From JAFGVL01 sp031553685 (lineage in GTDB: Bacteria; Bacteroidota; Bacteroidia; Bacteroidales; Paludibacteraceae): a stretch of DNA of 36,122 nt. The translations under genes were made by a program, and so were the position numbers. The notes below the pieces were generated by a model. The model saw only the letters and a list, made by a program, of their open reading frames with translations. It was not told where the DNA came from and made no database searches. The stretch spans positions 1 through 36,122 of the forward strand of contig JAVBLE010000044.1 in NCBI GenBank assembly GCA_031553685.1. Direction: 5' to 3'. Positions 15,414-22,139 of this stretch are shown in pieces (the first letter of the stretch is position 1; the number at the start of each line of letters is the position of its first letter).

Positions 15414-16799
15414 ATGAAAAAATTATTTTTACTTTTTACAGTCTTTTTGCTGTCAACAGCAACGGCTTGGTCGCAAACTTGGCAAATTGGGAATCCAAAT
15501 GCCGCAGATGTAACAGCAACACTTTCGAACGGTACACTTACCATTCGTGGTACGGGATATATGATAGATCCTTTCTCTAAAACTGATTATCCTTGGTATT
15601 CGCAACGAGCAGATATAAAAACAGTAATAATAGAGAATGGCGTAACATCACTCGGACCTGCAGCTTTTCAAGATTGTAGCGAGATGACTTCGGCTTCCAT
15701 TGCCCAGAGTGTAACTGGTTTCAATTTATCCCCTTTTAGTGGTTGTGCTAGTTTGGTTGCTGTTGAAGTATTTTGGGAAACATCTCCACCAGCTCCATAT
15801 TCGCTTCCTGCATCGGTTGTGGTAAGTATTCCAGCGGGCTCAAAAGCCGCGTATAGAAATGGAAATGGTAACACTTCTCCTTGGAATGACTACACTGTTG
15901 TAGAAAGACGAAGCTCTGAAGAGTTTTATATTAAAGATGGAGTATTGAAACAATATAATGGCAGTGGCAGTAATGTAGTTATCCCTGATGGTGTAACTGA
16001 AATTGGAAGTTATGCTTTTGATAATTGCAGTACGATTACTTCGATAACTATCCCCGAGAATGTAACAAGCATTGGTAATAATGCTTTTCTGGGTTGTGGT
16101 AGTTTAAGTACAATAACAGTATTCTGGGAATATCCGCCATTTACATATAATCCGTATATACAAAGCGGATTAGATTATTATTCATGTGTATTAAGCATAC
16201 CGGCAGGCACAAGAATGAATTATAGTTCGATTGGAGGTATGGGCATGTCATCTTATTGGAGTGGTTTTAATATTATAGAAAGACGAAGCACAGAGGAATT
16301 TCTCATTAAAGATGGTGTATTAGTGCAATACAACGGCAATGGAGGTAATGTGATTATTCCCAATAATGTAACAGAAATTAGTGCTTATGTTTTTGAGAAT
16401 TGTAGCACAATTACTTCAATCACAATTCCAAGCAGCGTAACAAGTATTGGTCTTGGTGCTTTTCGGGGTTGTACAAATCTTACTTCGATTACTAATCAAC
16501 GACTTGCACCTCAAACGATAGCTTACGATGATGCTTTCGACGAAGATACATATACTAATGCAACTCTTTATGTTCCTCAATTGACTTATGCTATCTATCT
16601 CACTACCACGAATTGGATGAACTTTGCTAATATATTGCCTATTAGTTCGTCAAGTATTGATGAAACGAAAATATCTTTACCTAAACCTAATATTGTTGGT
16701 TATTATAGCATTATCGGTGCAAAATTAAATCGCGAACCTCAAAAAGGTGTGTATATTGTGGTATATGATAATGGTGCAGTGGAAAAAAGAATAAAATAA
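15414..16799 (+). CDS. BspA-like leucine-rich-repeat surface protein with short T9SS-like tail
   Basis: A 461-residue exported protein. The start MKKLFLLFTVFLLSTATAWSQ gives a clean signal peptide; the frame stays open upstream only through the structured leader. LRR_5 (BspA/TpLRR) repeats follow, e.g. VIIENGVTSLGPAAFQDCS, ITIPENVTSIGNNAFLGCGS and ITIPSSVTSIGLGAFRGCTN. Two modules starting ERRSSEEFYIKDGVL and ERRSTEEFLIKDGVL are a tandem duplication with a 375-base (125-codon) period. The end, IVGYYSIIGAKLNREPQKGVYIVVYDNGAVEKRIK, resembles the last strands of a T9SS type A sorting domain. BspA-like proteins act in adhesion; export through the T9SS, a part of which (the PorE-like protein) is also encoded here, is inferred. 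A strong terminator follows. Confidence 0.85.
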   Translation: MKKLFLLFTVFLLSTATAWSQTWQIGNPNAADVTATLSNGTLTIRGTGYMIDPFSKTDYPWYSQRADIKTVIIENGVTSLGPAAFQDCSEMTSASIAQSVTGFNLSPFSGCASLVAVEVFWETSPPAPYSLPASVVVSIPAGSKAAYRNGNGNTSPWNDYTVVERRSSEEFYIKDGVLKQYNGSGSNVVIPDGVTEIGSYAFDNCSTITSITIPENVTSIGNNAFLGCGSLSTITVFWEYPPFTYNPYIQSGLDYYSCVLSIPAGTRMNYSSIGGMGMSSYWSGFNIIERRSTEEFLIKDGVLVQYNGNGGNVIIPNNVTEISAYVFENCSTITSITIPSSVTSIGLGAFRGCTNLTSITNQRLAPQTIAYDDAFDEDTYTNATLYVPQLTYAIYLTTTNWMNFANILPISSSSIDETKISLPKPNIVGYYSIIGAKLNREPQKGVYIVVYDNGAVEKRIK

Positions 16800-16832
16800 A
16801 AATCAAACCCCGATAGACTGGTGGGTATGAAT

Positions 16833-16878
16833 AAGGAGGATTTCCAAGCAAAAGCGTGGATTTCCTCCTTTTTATTAT
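16833..16878 (+). terminator. Terminator of the LRR gene
   Basis: AAGGAGGA pairs with TCCTCCTT, and inside it CCA-GC with GC-TGG, followed by TTTTTATTATAG. It lies about 35 bases after the stop codon. Confidence 0.88.
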
Positions 16879-16972
16879 AGATTTTTTCATTTAAAGTGAT
16901 AACAAAAATTACTTTTGATATTTGGTTGAAGTTTGATACACCAACCCGTCCCGGAGGGCGAACGCGCAAAGG

Positions 16973-17014
16973 ATTACTCACAGATAATTATTTTTGGCGT
17001 TCGTGATGCTTCGC
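16973..17014 (+). repeat. 42-bp dispersed repeat, copy 2
   Basis: Same orientation and nearly the same sequence as 7828-7870: ATTACTCACAGATAATTATT, then GCGTTCGTGATGCTTCGC. It lies in the 317-base gap between the LRR gene and the ATPase gene. Confidence 0.7.
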
Positions 17015-17056
17015 TGTATTTAAGAAGAATTTGATCACTTGAAGTTTTCAACATTG

Positions 17057-17100
17057 AAAGTTCTATTTTATTTTATCATAATAATCTAAAATTGAATTTT
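17057..17100. repeat. AT-rich palindrome downstream of the ATPase gene
   Basis: An imperfect 44-base palindrome: AAAGTTCTATTTTA... pairs with ...TAAAATTGAATTTT around TTATCATAATAA. About 33 bases match 18263-18299 in direct orientation. One copy lies on each side of the ATPase gene. Confidence 0.7.
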
Positions 17101-17116
17101 CGGTTGTCAGATATAT

Positions 17117-18256
17117 TTATAGAATTTTCCCCTCCCACAACTTATTTAAAAACTCCATAACAGGCATGACTTCAATATCATTCAACATACGAGCATATTT
17201 ATCCATTGAAACAATAATTGTCCGGGTTTGAGGAAAATCTTCTTTAAAAGCTTTCAAGCCTTTTGTATGTCGGGATTTTACTTCATCACATGATTTAAAC
17301 TCAATAGCTGCATGACCATCGCCAATGATACAATCGACTTCATAGCCACTTGTAGTACGCCAATAACTAATTTTTTGTTCCGATTGGGAATAACCGAAAT
17401 AAGCAATTATTTCTTGCATCAAAAATTGTTCAAAAGCATGTCCAAATACTTCGCTACCTTGTTGTATATTTTTGCGTTTCAGCAAGTAATTTACAATTCC
17501 AACATCAAAATAATAGAATTTAGGAGCCAAAATAGCCCTACGCTTGGTGGTTGCTGTAAATGCAGGTATTAAATAACCAATCATGGTTTGCTCCAAAATG
17601 TTGAAATATTCCTTGACTGTAGGCGCACTTACACCGCAATCCTGCGCTATGTTGTTGTACACCAGCATTTCTCCGCTACATTGAGCTGCCACTTCCAAAA
17701 AACGAGTGAAAGATAATAAATTGCGAGTAAGCGCTTCTGCTCGGATTTCTTCATTCAAATAATCACCAATGTATGCTTGCAGGCGGCGTTGTGGGTTATC
17801 AATCATATAATGGCGAGGCAACATTCCATTGTTTATTGCCCGCATAAAATCAAAATCAGGAATCTCGGCACTTACCAGTGGATACAAAACTGTTCTCAAA
17901 GCCCTACCACCTAACAAATTAGCTCCATATCGTTTTAATTTCCGAGCACTCGAACCGCATAGAATAAAGCGAATATCTCGATTTTTGATAAGCCAATGCA
18001 CTTCATCCAATAATTGTGGTATTTTTTGGATTTCGTCAATAATTACCAAATCAGTATGGTCGGCTGTCATTAATTCTTCACGCAACAGAGCCGGGCGACG
18101 AAAAAAGCGTTCAAATTCTTCACTTTTCAATAAGTCGTAATATCTAACTTGTGGAAAAAGATTTTCTAACAAAGTACTCTTTCCTACTTGTCGAGCACCC
18201 CAAAGAAATACTGATTCATCAGTAGTTTCAGTTAATTTGAGAATCCTGTTAAACAT
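17117..18256 (-). CDS. AAA ATPase with DUF4143 domain
   Basis: A 379-residue protein of the AAA_14/DUF4143 family. The N-terminal ATPase has Walker A WGARQVGKSTLL (about residues 19-30), Walker B LVIIDEIQKIP, and the sensor-like FILCGSSARKLKR. A winged-helix-like middle part (NNIAQDCGVSAPTVKEYFNILEQT) is followed by a C-terminal DUF4143 domain with a PD-(D/E)xK-like signature (YEVDCIIGDGHAAIEFKS). These genes are common and mobile in Bacteroidota; their biological role is unsettled. Near-identical palindromes lie on both sides, one over the likely promoter region. It is the only minus-strand gene between the LRR and DarT-like genes. Confidence 0.9.
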   Translation of the reverse strand: MFNRILKLTETTDESVFLWGARQVGKSTLLENLFPQVRYYDLLKSEEFERFFRRPALLREELMTADHTDLVIIDEIQKIPQLLDEVHWLIKNRDIRFILCGSSARKLKRYGANLLGGRALRTVLYPLVSAEIPDFDFMRAINNGMLPRHYMIDNPQRRLQAYIGDYLNEEIRAEALTRNLLSFTRFLEVAAQCSGEMLVYNNIAQDCGVSAPTVKEYFNILEQTMIGYLIPAFTATTKRRAILAPKFYYFDVGIVNYLLKRKNIQQGSEVFGHAFEQFLMQEIIAYFGYSQSEQKISYWRTTSGYEVDCIIGDGHAAIEFKSCDEVKSRHTKGLKAFKEDFPQTRTIIVSMDKYARMLNDIEVMPVMEFLNKLWEGKIL

Positions 18257-18262
18257 AAATTG

Positions 18263-18299
18263 AACTTTATTTTATCATGATAAACTAAAATAGAACTTT
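18263..18299. promoter_or_regulatory. Palindromic putative operator upstream of the ATPase gene
   Basis: The core TTATCATGATAA (18272-18283) is a perfect palindrome, extended on both sides by TTTAT- and AAAAT-rich arms. It starts 6 bases before the ATPase start codon. Its direct-repeat partner is at 17057-17100. It could be an autoregulatory operator or the end of a mobile cassette. Confidence 0.6.
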
Positions 18300-18350
18300 A
18301 CAAAAGTAGTGTTTTTTAATAATATATTATATCCTTTTCATTTATTTTTT

Positions 18351-18503
18351 TCTGCTGTGTTTTGGCATAGTAAATTTCTTTCTTTGCATTTTTAGTTACC
18401 CCTTGTGAGCGTTTGGTTACACCAAAATTTATTTTTACATTTGCTCCGTCGGAACTAAAGAATCTGACAGACATATTTTAAAAGCGTTTTGGCTTTTATC
18501 CTT
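18351..18503 (+). repeat. Partial leader copy 3 (promoter plus first two hairpins)
   Basis: Homologous to 15014-15162. It contains hairpin GTCGG/CTGAC (18448-18468), where copy 2 has GTCGG/CCGGC: the second arm has changed at two positions and pairing is kept with one G-T. It also has AAAAGC...GCTTTT (around 18480-18497). The long stem, pseudoknot and 3' stem of copies 1 and 2 are absent. Instead CCAATC (18517-18522) can pair with GATTGG (18547-18552), which includes the likely TTG start codon of the next gene. Confidence 0.8.
18412..18443 (+). promoter_or_regulatory. Promoter of the DarT-like gene
   Basis: TTTG (18412-18415), 20 bases, TAcaTTTG (18436-18443). Identical in layout to the promoter of leader copy 2. 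Confidence 0.8.
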
Positions 18504-18548
18504 AATCAAAAGACGACCAATCTTAAATATACCTATCTTTTTAGCTGA

Positions 18549-19124
18549 TTGGCCAAAAATGTGGATTCAATTATAAAAAAACGCTACTCGAACAGACAAG
18601 GACTGAAAAGTAACAAGGAAATGTATCTGGGGCTTCTTGCCGAGAATAATATTGGGGCACTGTACCATTTTACCGACCGCTCGAACCTGCCATCAATACG
18701 CGAACATGGAGCAATTTTCTCGTGGCATTATTGCGAGACGAATGGCATTCCGATTGTTTCGGGTGGCGGTGGCTTGTCGCGCTCGCTGGATATGCGTATT
18801 GGGCTGGAAAACTTTGTACGACTGAGTTTTACGCCCAACCACCCGATGATGCATGTGGCTATGCGCCGCAGAATTATTACGGATCCGGTGGTGCTCGAAA
18901 TTGATTTGGAAGTGCTGCTGTGGAAAAATACCAAGTTTGCCGACCGCAACGCTGCCCGCTACGATGCTAAAATTGGACATAAAATAACGGATTTTCGCAA
19001 AATTCAGTTTGACAAGATAAAACACAGCGATTGCCGCGAATTGGCAAAGGCTGACCGACCGTTTTTTCAGGCGGAGGTGATGGTTTGGGAAAGGATTCCA
19101 GTGGAGTTTATTCGGAATATTTGA
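18549..19124 (+). CDS. DarT-like (DUF4433) ADP-ribosyltransferase, orphan
   Basis: A 191-residue protein that resembles DarT, a toxin that ADP-ribosylates thymidine in single-stranded DNA. Visible features: LYHFTDRSNLPSIREHG (NAD-binding His at about residue 40), the GGGGLSRSLDMRIGLENFVRLSF segment, HPMMHVAMRRRI, DPVVLEIDLEVLLWKNTKFADRNA, and near the C terminus FFQAEVMVW with the expected catalytic Glu (about residue 176). The start is TTG at 18549; GTG at 18561 is an alternative, and the first ATG (residue 25) would cut into the conserved part. No DarG-like macrodomain partner is adjacent; the next genes are an MNT/HEPN pair with their own promoter. It may be a solitary DarT homologue with an altered role, or its antitoxin may lie elsewhere. 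Confidence 0.72.
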   Translation: MAKNVDSIIKKRYSNRQGLKSNKEMYLGLLAENNIGALYHFTDRSNLPSIREHGAIFSWHYCETNGIPIVSGGGGLSRSLDMRIGLENFVRLSFTPNHPMMHVAMRRRIITDPVVLEIDLEVLLWKNTKFADRNAARYDAKIGHKITDFRKIQFDKIKHSDCRELAKADRPFFQAEVMVWERIPVEFIRNI

Positions 19125-19141
19125 GGGAGAAATGAGTGTAT

Positions 19142-19172
19142 TTTGTTTTTGCACAACAAAATAGTATTTTTG
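19142..19172 (+). promoter_or_regulatory. Promoter of mntA-hepT
   Basis: TTTG (19142-19145), 19 bases, TAttTTTG (19165-19172), a full consensus match 12 bases before the mntA start. It separates this pair from the DarT-like gene. Confidence 0.72.
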
Positions 19173-19183
19173 CATACAAGAAA

Positions 19184-19483
19184 ATGAATTTGATTGACGA
19201 AAATAAAAGCAAGATAAAAACCTTATGTCAAAAATATAAGGTCAGAAAGCTATTTGCCTTCGGTTCTGTCCTTACCGAACAGTTTACAGCCGAAAGCGAT
19301 GTGGATTTAATTGTCGATTTTGACAAGAAAGCAATCAAAGATTATTTCGTTAATTTTTTTGACTTTAAATACTCTTTGGAAGAGGTTCTTGAGCGCGAAG
19401 TCGATTTGATGGAAGAGCAACCTATACGAAATTCTTTCCTTAAAAAAAGCATAGAAAATACCAAGACTTTAATTTATGGATGA
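19184..19483 (+). CDS. mntA: MntA-type nucleotidyltransferase antitoxin
   Basis: A 99-residue minimal nucleotidyltransferase. The defining motif GSVLTEQFTAESDVDLIVDF carries the GSx(9-10)DxD catalytic signature, and a third acidic residue is expected in REVDLMEE. Proteins of this type neutralise the paired HEPN toxin by transferring AMP groups to it. The ATG at 19184 gives MNLIDENKSKIKTLCQKY, the usual N terminus; the extra upstream codons overlap the promoter box. The stop overlaps the start of hepT by 8 bases, typical of MNT-HEPN modules. Confidence 0.9.
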   Translation: MNLIDENKSKIKTLCQKYKVRKLFAFGSVLTEQFTAESDVDLIVDFDKKAIKDYFVNFFDFKYSLEEVLEREVDLMEEQPIRNSFLKKSIENTKTLIYG

Positions 19484-19814
19484 GCGAATAAAGAAGCATT
19501 TGGAGGATATTTTGATTGCCATTGACGAAATAGATATTTTCTTTGAAACACTTCCTCGAAAGTACGAAGTGTTTACCACAAATTTATTGTTACGGCGAGC
19601 TATCGAGAGAAATATCGAGATTATAGGCGAAGCTATGAACCGGATTTTAAAGAGCGACCATACAATTACAATAAGTAATGCCCGCAAAATTGTGGATACT
19701 CGTAACTATATTATTCACGGATATGATACACTTACTGTAGATATTTTGTGGAGTATCGTAATTAATCATCTTCCCCTGCTAAAAACCGAAGTGAAAGAAT
19801 TATTGCTTCAATAA
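19476..19814 (+). CDS. hepT: HepT-type HEPN toxin (DUF86)
   Basis: A 112-residue all-helical HEPN protein. The RNase signature Rx4-6H is present as RNYIIHGYD (Arg and His separated by four residues, then the Tyr that MntA-type enzymes modify in studied systems). Other family segments are HLEDILIAIDEIDIFF, LLLRRAIERNIEIIGEAMNRI and WSIVINHLPLLKTEV. Together with MntA it forms a type VII toxin-antitoxin module. It overlaps mntA by 8 bases and ends 30 bases before a bidirectional terminator. Confidence 0.92.
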   Translation: MDERIKKHLEDILIAIDEIDIFFETLPRKYEVFTTNLLLRRAIERNIEIIGEAMNRILKSDHTITISNARKIVDTRNYIIHGYDTLTVDILWSIVINHLPLLKTEVKELLLQ

Positions 19815-19843
19815 TTTTTAAAATAATCGTAAATTTATAGCCA

Positions 19844-19880
19844 AAAAAGAGGCTCATTTTTAATCAAAATGAGCCTCTTT
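19844..19880. terminator. Bidirectional terminator between hepT and the XRE gene
   Basis: AAAAGAGGCTCATTTT and AAAATGAGCCTCTTTT form a perfect 16-base stem with a 5-base loop. Its A/T flanks suit both converging genes. Confidence 0.92.
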
Positions 19881-19883
19881 TAA

Positions 19884-20405
19884 TTACATAGCCGGCAAAA
19901 ACTCCTCAAAACTATTGTCTGAATAATATACAATCACCTTTTGCAGTTTCTTTTCGGGTGCCTGTATCATCACTTCCTTTATTATTTCCTTTTCAATAAC
20001 AGTAGGCGGGATAGGCTCTTGTATCATTGGGTGCGTCCGGGGCGATTCTTGTGCAACCGGTTGTTGCGTTTGCGCGACTTGCGGAGCGTCAAAAAGCGAT
20101 TGCAGAGGAGCTGCGGTGTAGTTTTGCGCTGCAGGCTGGTCGAACAATGACGGTTCGGAAACAGCAGAAACCGCTTGTTCATCGGATTTATACATAGCAC
20201 CAACTCCTAAAATAAGCCATTCAGAATTGATTGTACGGAAAGTTGTCAGGATTTTTGTCAAAATTTCCATACTCGGCTTGTTCCGTTCGTTCAAAATATG
20301 CGAAATAGCCGCCGGATTTACATCAATAGCCCGTGCAAAAGCTCCGGCATTCAATTGTTCGCTTTCCATAAGCTGAATGATGCGATTTTTGATAGAATTC
20401 TCCAT
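19884..20405 (-). CDS. XRE-family transcriptional regulator
   Basis: A 173-residue protein. Residues 1-65 form a helix-turn-helix of the Cro/C1 type (AGAFARAIDVNPAAISHILNERNKPSMEILTKIL). A low-complexity linker rich in Gln, Pro and Ala (about 75-140) leads to a C-terminal segment ending KKLQKVIVYYSDNSFEEFLPA, a tail often seen in Bacteroidales XRE proteins. A consensus promoter lies upstream on the minus strand, with several TTACATTTGTAA-like sites around it, which suggests it represses its own transcription. It converges on mntA-hepT across a shared terminator. Its targets are unknown. Confidence 0.88.
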   Translation of the reverse strand: MENSIKNRIIQLMESEQLNAGAFARAIDVNPAAISHILNERNKPSMEILTKILTTFRTINSEWLILGVGAMYKSDEQAVSAVSEPSLFDQPAAQNYTAAPLQSLFDAPQVAQTQQPVAQESPRTHPMIQEPIPPTVIEKEIIKEVMIQAPEKKLQKVIVYYSDNSFEEFLPAM

Positions 20406-20518
20406 AACATTTGTAATTTTCTATTGTTTGCAAAAGTAAATACAATAATTGACATTTGCAAATTCAGGAATTTACTTTTGTAATTACACCTGTAATTTTT
20501 CGATATTTACATTTGTAT
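20406..20518. promoter_or_regulatory. Operator cluster A: TTACATTTGTAA-like sites at the XRE promoter
   Basis: Sites: ACATTTGTAA (20407-20416), GACATTTGCAA (about 20451-20461), TTACTTTTGTAA (20472-20483) directly joined to TTACACCTGTAA (20484-20495), and TTACATTTGTAT (20507-20518). All share TTAC/ACA...TGTAA half-sites. They surround the XRE gene's promoter, so autorepression is the simplest reading. Confidence 0.65.
20431..20462 (-). promoter_or_regulatory. Promoter of the XRE gene
   Basis: The minus strand carries TTTG (20459-20462), 20 bases, TActTTTG (20431-20438). It lies 26 bases before the start codon and is embedded in operator cluster A. Confidence 0.75.
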
Positions 20519-20912
20519 TCTTCGGATAATTACAATATTATATTTATGTGGAATGTTTAAATAGGCTGCAAATAAGTTATTTATGCCAATAATTCAGTTT
20601 TTGCAGCTTTAACGCGAAAAGCTTTTCATGCCCTATTCATAGCTATTGTGGGATTTTGTATCCTTTGTTTAAACTTGTCTTTTCAGGCTTTATTTAAAGC
20701 CATCTATTACTTTAAAAAACAAAGTGTAATAGTCTGATTATAGAATAAATAAGTTCCACATTAACAAGGAAAATAATAAACTTAACAATAATCTATAAAC
20801 AATGACCTTGTAAGTTAAAGTAAAATATAATGATTAACATAAAATTAATTGGTTTACAGTATATTATGTGCTAAATAATCGTATATATTTAATAATTTAA
20901 TTTGTTAATAGA
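20519..20912. other. AT-rich gene-free stretch between operator clusters
   Basis: No open frame with recognisable content, no tRNA, and no clear terminator or repeat. It lies inside a roughly 966-base gap between the XRE gene and the zinc-ribbon gene. Confidence 0.5.
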
Positions 20913-21058
20913 TTACATTCGTATTTATTTCTACTTGTAATTTACAAAATAAACTTATGTGGCTTGATTTACATTTGCAATCTTATTTATCCGTGCTTAC
21001 ATTTGTAACCATTGCTATTATTTACAAATGCTATTGTTTTGGTTAATTACATTTGTAA
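20913..21058. promoter_or_regulatory. Operator cluster B: TTACATTTGTAA-like sites without a gene
   Basis: TTACATTCGTAT (20913-20924), TTACATTTGCAA (20969-20980), TTACATTTGTAA (20997-21008), a reversed TTACAAATG near 21022, and TTACATTTGTAA (21047-21058). It lies about 500 bases upstream of the XRE start. The sites contain TACATTTG and so could also be read as -7 boxes, but no gene follows on the plus strand within several hundred bases. Confidence 0.6.
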
Positions 21059-21301
21059 TATCCATCGCTTTATATTATAATTTTGAACAATACGGACAAC
21101 CATTCTCCTATTTTTCTATTTCAATCAAAAATGAAACCATCAAAATACTTCCTATTTATTTGATATTAAAACAATTAAATCATATTTCACCCTCTGAGAA
21201 TTGATTATTTGCCTGTTTTCAGTCACCAACCTATCATTTTTTGCAAAAAAATAACATCCAGCCAAAAATTAACTCGACCGGATGCTAACCTAAAATTTAC
21301 A

Positions 21302-21344
21302 ACAAAAAGAAAGCGACTTTGGAACTTAATCCAAAATCGCTCTC
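21302..21344 (-). terminator. Terminator of the zinc-ribbon/Nif3 operon
   Basis: On the minus strand GAGAGCGATTTTGGA pairs with TCCAAAGTCGCTTTC (21309-21344), followed by TTTTTGTT. It lies 28 bases after the zinc-ribbon stop codon. A weaker CATCC/GGATG pairing lies beyond, near 21255-21284. Confidence 0.88.
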
Positions 21345-21371
21345 TCCTCTTATCAATTATGAAAAAACTAA

Positions 21372-22139
21372 TTATTCTATTCCCGCTAATTCGGCATCAA
21401 CTAAAATACGACCACAATATTCACAAACAATGATTTTTTTGCGCAAGCGGATATCCAATTGGCGTTGTGCCGGAATTTTGTTGAAACAACCACCGCATGC
21501 ATCACGATTTACATACACAACCGCCAAACCGTTGCGGGCATTTTTGCGTATACGCTTGAAAGCTGTAAGTAAGCGAGGTTCTATTTTTGCTTCAAGATCT
21601 TTGGCTTTTTCGCGCAATTTTTCTTCCTCTTGCTTCGTTTCCGAAACAATCTCGTCAAGCTCCGATTTTTTGATTTTCAAGTCCTCTTTGCGCTCTTTCA
21701 AAGCAGTATTGGCAAGGTCAAGCTCTTCTTTTTTGATTTTAATGTCGGCTGTAAACTCTTTGATATGTTTTTCGGCCAACTCAATTTCCAACGATTTAAA
21801 CTCAATTTCTTTCGACAAAAAGTCAAATTCGCGGTTGTTGCGCACATTGTTTTGTTGATCTTTGTATTTTTCGATGAGGTCTTTTGCCTCTACAATCTCT
21901 TTTTTGCGTGCCGACACACCTGTTTCAAGCTCGGCAATGTCTTTTTTGTGTTTCTCAATACGCGTTTCAATACCGGCAATGTCGTCTTCCAAATCTTGCA
22001 CTTCGAGTGGCAATTCGCCACGAAGCGTTTTGATTTTATCAATTTCTGAAGCTGCTAATTGCAAGCTATACAACGCTTTAAGTTTTTCTTCAACCGTAAT
22101 TTCTTTTGGCTCGGCTGTGTTTTCGTTATTTTTCTTCAT
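21372..22139 (-). CDS. Coiled-coil C4-type zinc-ribbon protein
   Basis: A 255-residue protein of the family annotated as C4-type zinc ribbon domain protein (formerly DUF164). Residues about 30-190 are a long charged coiled coil. The C-terminal ribbon has two Cys pairs, CGGCFNKIPAQRQ and CEYCGRILVD. Nucleic-acid binding is assumed for the family but the role is not settled. Its start overlaps the nif3-like stop by 4 bases (ATGA), so the two are translationally coupled; this pairing is standard in Bacteroidota. Confidence 0.92.
   Translation of the reverse strand: MKKNNENTAEPKEITVEEKLKALYSLQLAASEIDKIKTLRGELPLEVQDLEDDIAGIETRIEKHKKDIAELETGVSARKKEIVEAKDLIEKYKDQQNNVRNNREFDFLSKEIEFKSLEIELAEKHIKEFTADIKIKKEELDLANTALKERKEDLKIKKSELDEIVSETKQEEEKLREKAKDLEAKIEPRLLTAFKRIRKNARNGLAVVYVNRDACGGCFNKIPAQRQLDIRLRKKIIVCEYCGRILVDAELAGIE

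Noticed and set aside
18549..19483. DarTG operon with the nucleotidyltransferase as DarG
   Set aside because: The downstream protein has the MNT signature GSx10DxD, not a macrodomain, and pairs with a HEPN toxin from its own promoter.
20519..21300. Replication origin in the AT-rich gap
   Set aside because: No cluster of DnaA boxes (TTATCCACA-like), no dnaA/dnaN neighbours, and the repeated motif matches operator spacing near an XRE gene.
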